Assembly: GCF_007923355.1 (NCBI RefSeq) | Contig: NZ_VOGO01000003.1 | Span: 62,001 to 126,000 of the forward strand | DNA from: Falsiphaeobacter marinintestinus | GTDB lineage: Bacteria > Pseudomonadota > Alphaproteobacteria > Rhodobacterales > Rhodobacteraceae | Length of the DNA: 64,000 bases | Reading direction: 5' to 3' | The notes under the pieces: generated by a model | Databases searched by the model: none | What the model was told of the DNA's origin: nothing | The model's input: the letters and a program-made list of their open reading frames with translations, nothing else | Position numbers and translations under genes: made by a program | Part shown: positions 62,954-64,000 of the stretch, piece after piece | Layout of the letters: every line of letters starts with the position of its first letter | How positions within the stretch are numbered: the stretch's first letter is position 1

Positions 62954-63994
62954 TCAGTATCCGGTCATTTCAAGATAGCCCCGTCCCGTGTGGCTTCCGG
63001 TCACGGAAACCGGCCCTTCCCAATAGGCGAATGCGGTGCCCATCCAACTGTTGGGGTTTAGCGCCATCACCTGCGCATCCAACCCGCGTTCTGGTACGTA
63101 AACGCGCCATCGGGTCGGGACCTGCCGACCCGCAACCTCGGTCGTGCCCAAGGGGTCCGCCTGAAACGCGCCGTGCGGCAGGGCGGTTGCTGTTCCATCC
63201 GCTGCAATCCACGTACCCGAAGTGAAATCGCCCTGCGCGCCCCGCAGGATAAACCCCATCAGGCGCTCACCATCGTCGAACGACAGTGAAAACCAGTCCC
63301 ACCCGGTCTGATCCTCGGCCAGCGGTTGCGACGACCACTCGCGATCCAGCCAGCCATCCCCGGTCACGCGGACCGGGCCGTCAGGCAAGTGCAGCACGCC
63401 GTCGATCTGATAGGCCGGTTGCGAGTAGTAATAGCTGGCCTGACCCGCCTCGGACTTGACGGAATACCCGTTATCGCCGTGCCGGATAAGCGCGCCGTCG
63501 GCCTGCATCCGCAGATCATACGAAAACACATCACCGCGTGCGACCAGACGCAGGTCTGACAGGTCGTCTCCAGCCATTTGCCAGTCGTCTATCCAAGCAT
63601 CAAAAGGGTGCGCCGTGACACCCGCCTGACCGATGCCACCGCGCGCCAGACGTTCTGCAAAATAATGCTGTGTCGGGGTCGTCAGACCAGCATGGCCCAT
63701 CCAGACCTGCGGGCTTTGCCAGCCTTCGGCCTCGGTTGGCGCCAGGGCGGATCGAAACAGCGTCCACTGGATCCCATAGTCGACGCCATCTTCGCCGGTC
63801 AGGGTCGCCGTCAGATACCACCATTCGATGCGGAAATCCGGATGCGGACCGTGATCTCGCGGGAACTGCAGGTCAGTGCCCCGTTGCGGCGTCGCAAATC
63901 CATCGGCGTCGGTGCCCAATCCGGCAAAGCCCTGGGCCTGGGTCAGGGTGCCCAATGCCATCAACACCGCAATCAACAAGGCCTTAACGGGCAT
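62954..63994 (-). CDS. AttH/CrtC-like lipocalin-fold secreted protein
   Basis: A 346-residue exported protein with a signal peptide (to about 20) and the CrtC-like/AttH fold: PRDHGPHPDFRIEWWYLTATL (about 45-65), YGIQWTLFRSAL, the middle GWLDREWSSQPLAEDQTGWDWFSL and the terminal PTRWRVYVPERGLDAQVMAL and YWEGPVSVTG. Relatives are periplasmic partners of AttEFG-type ABC transporters or carotenoid hydratases; this one looks like the transporter-linked type. ATG 63994 is preferred over a TTG at 64000. The upstream gene, probably the permease, lies outside the window, so the operon is cut. Confidence 0.8.
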   Translation of the reverse strand: MPVKALLIAVLMALGTLTQAQGFAGLGTDADGFATPQRGTDLQFPRDHGPHPDFRIEWWYLTATLTGEDGVDYGIQWTLFRSALAPTEAEGWQSPQVWMGHAGLTTPTQHYFAERLARGGIGQAGVTAHPFDAWIDDWQMAGDDLSDLRLVARGDVFSYDLRMQADGALIRHGDNGYSVKSEAGQASYYYSQPAYQIDGVLHLPDGPVRVTGDGWLDREWSSQPLAEDQTGWDWFSLSFDDGERLMGFILRGAQGDFTSGTWIAADGTATALPHGAFQADPLGTTEVAGRQVPTRWRVYVPERGLDAQVMALNPNSWMGTAFAYWEGPVSVTGSHTGRGYLEMTGY

Positions 63995-64000
63995 CGGCAA

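Overview
The window is a GC-rich, gene-dense stretch of chromosome from an alphaproteobacterium, most likely a marine Rhodobacteraceae (Roseobacter-group) species. The assignment rests on gene content: a ChpT-type histidine phosphotransferase, adjacent olsB-olsA aminolipid genes plus a second olsB-like gene, a Fur/Mur-type regulator lacking the usual zinc cysteines, an L21 ribosomal protein with a long C-terminal extension, RTX calcium-binding proteins, and a short interspersed motif (GAGTATTT..AAAGAGAAGAAG) that I associate with this family. I cannot name the genus. I see no plasmid, prophage or CRISPR genes. Most of the window is core genome.

Layout. 1-4.2 kb: bamE, an OlsB-like N-acyltransferase, an Uup-type ABC-F ATPase and a FemAB/BioF2-like acetyltransferase. 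4.2-13.5 kb: an AT-richer VOC gene, tyrS divergent from anmK, a fatty acid desaturase, a DUF985 cupin, selO, a secreted protein of unknown function, an EamA transporter, an EEP-family hydrolase and a Fur-family regulator. 13.5-26.6 kb: a thioredoxin/CcdA-like fusion, a second EamA transporter, eno, a HAD dehalogenase, a nucleoside hydrolase-GNAT pair, a sulfotransferase-like protein, a MATE transporter, mazG, then an M20 amidohydrolase followed by two tandem ureohydrolases. 26.7-31.4 kb: an RTX/beta-helix protein, prfA-prmC, a DUF4167 protein and a membrane protein of unknown function.

31.4-43 kb: a tightly overlapped envelope operon on the minus strand, lptG-lptD-surA-pdxA-rsmA, divergent from pepA-VOC-holC. 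The lptF gene I would expect between pepA and lptG is not there. An RTX protein stands divergent from a membrane-bound LytTR regulator, followed by an aspartic protease, marC, an ACT-domain protein and a second ABC-F ATPase. 46-52.6 kb: ndk, gph with a thioredoxin-like gene, a two-subunit biotin-dependent acyl-CoA carboxylase, a probable small-RNA or 3'-UTR structure, a HIRAN-domain gene broken by a one-base frameshift, and tRNA-Ser(CGA).

52.6-64 kb: two tandem DUF2059 secreted proteins, rplU-rpmA with a visible promoter and terminator, lysE-like and GNAT genes, obgE-proB-proA, chpT divergent from a DUF3553 gene, olsB-olsA, and an AttH/CrtC-like lipocalin-fold protein whose operon continues past the right edge.

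I did not find a convincing undescribed multi-gene system. The observations most worth following are the two OlsB paralogs, the missing lptF, the frameshifted HIRAN gene with the structured RNA beside it, the dispersed repeat that has become the C-terminus of PdxA, and the structured RTX/beta-helix and L21-extension proteins. All identifications come from reading motifs and gene order; no database search was run.
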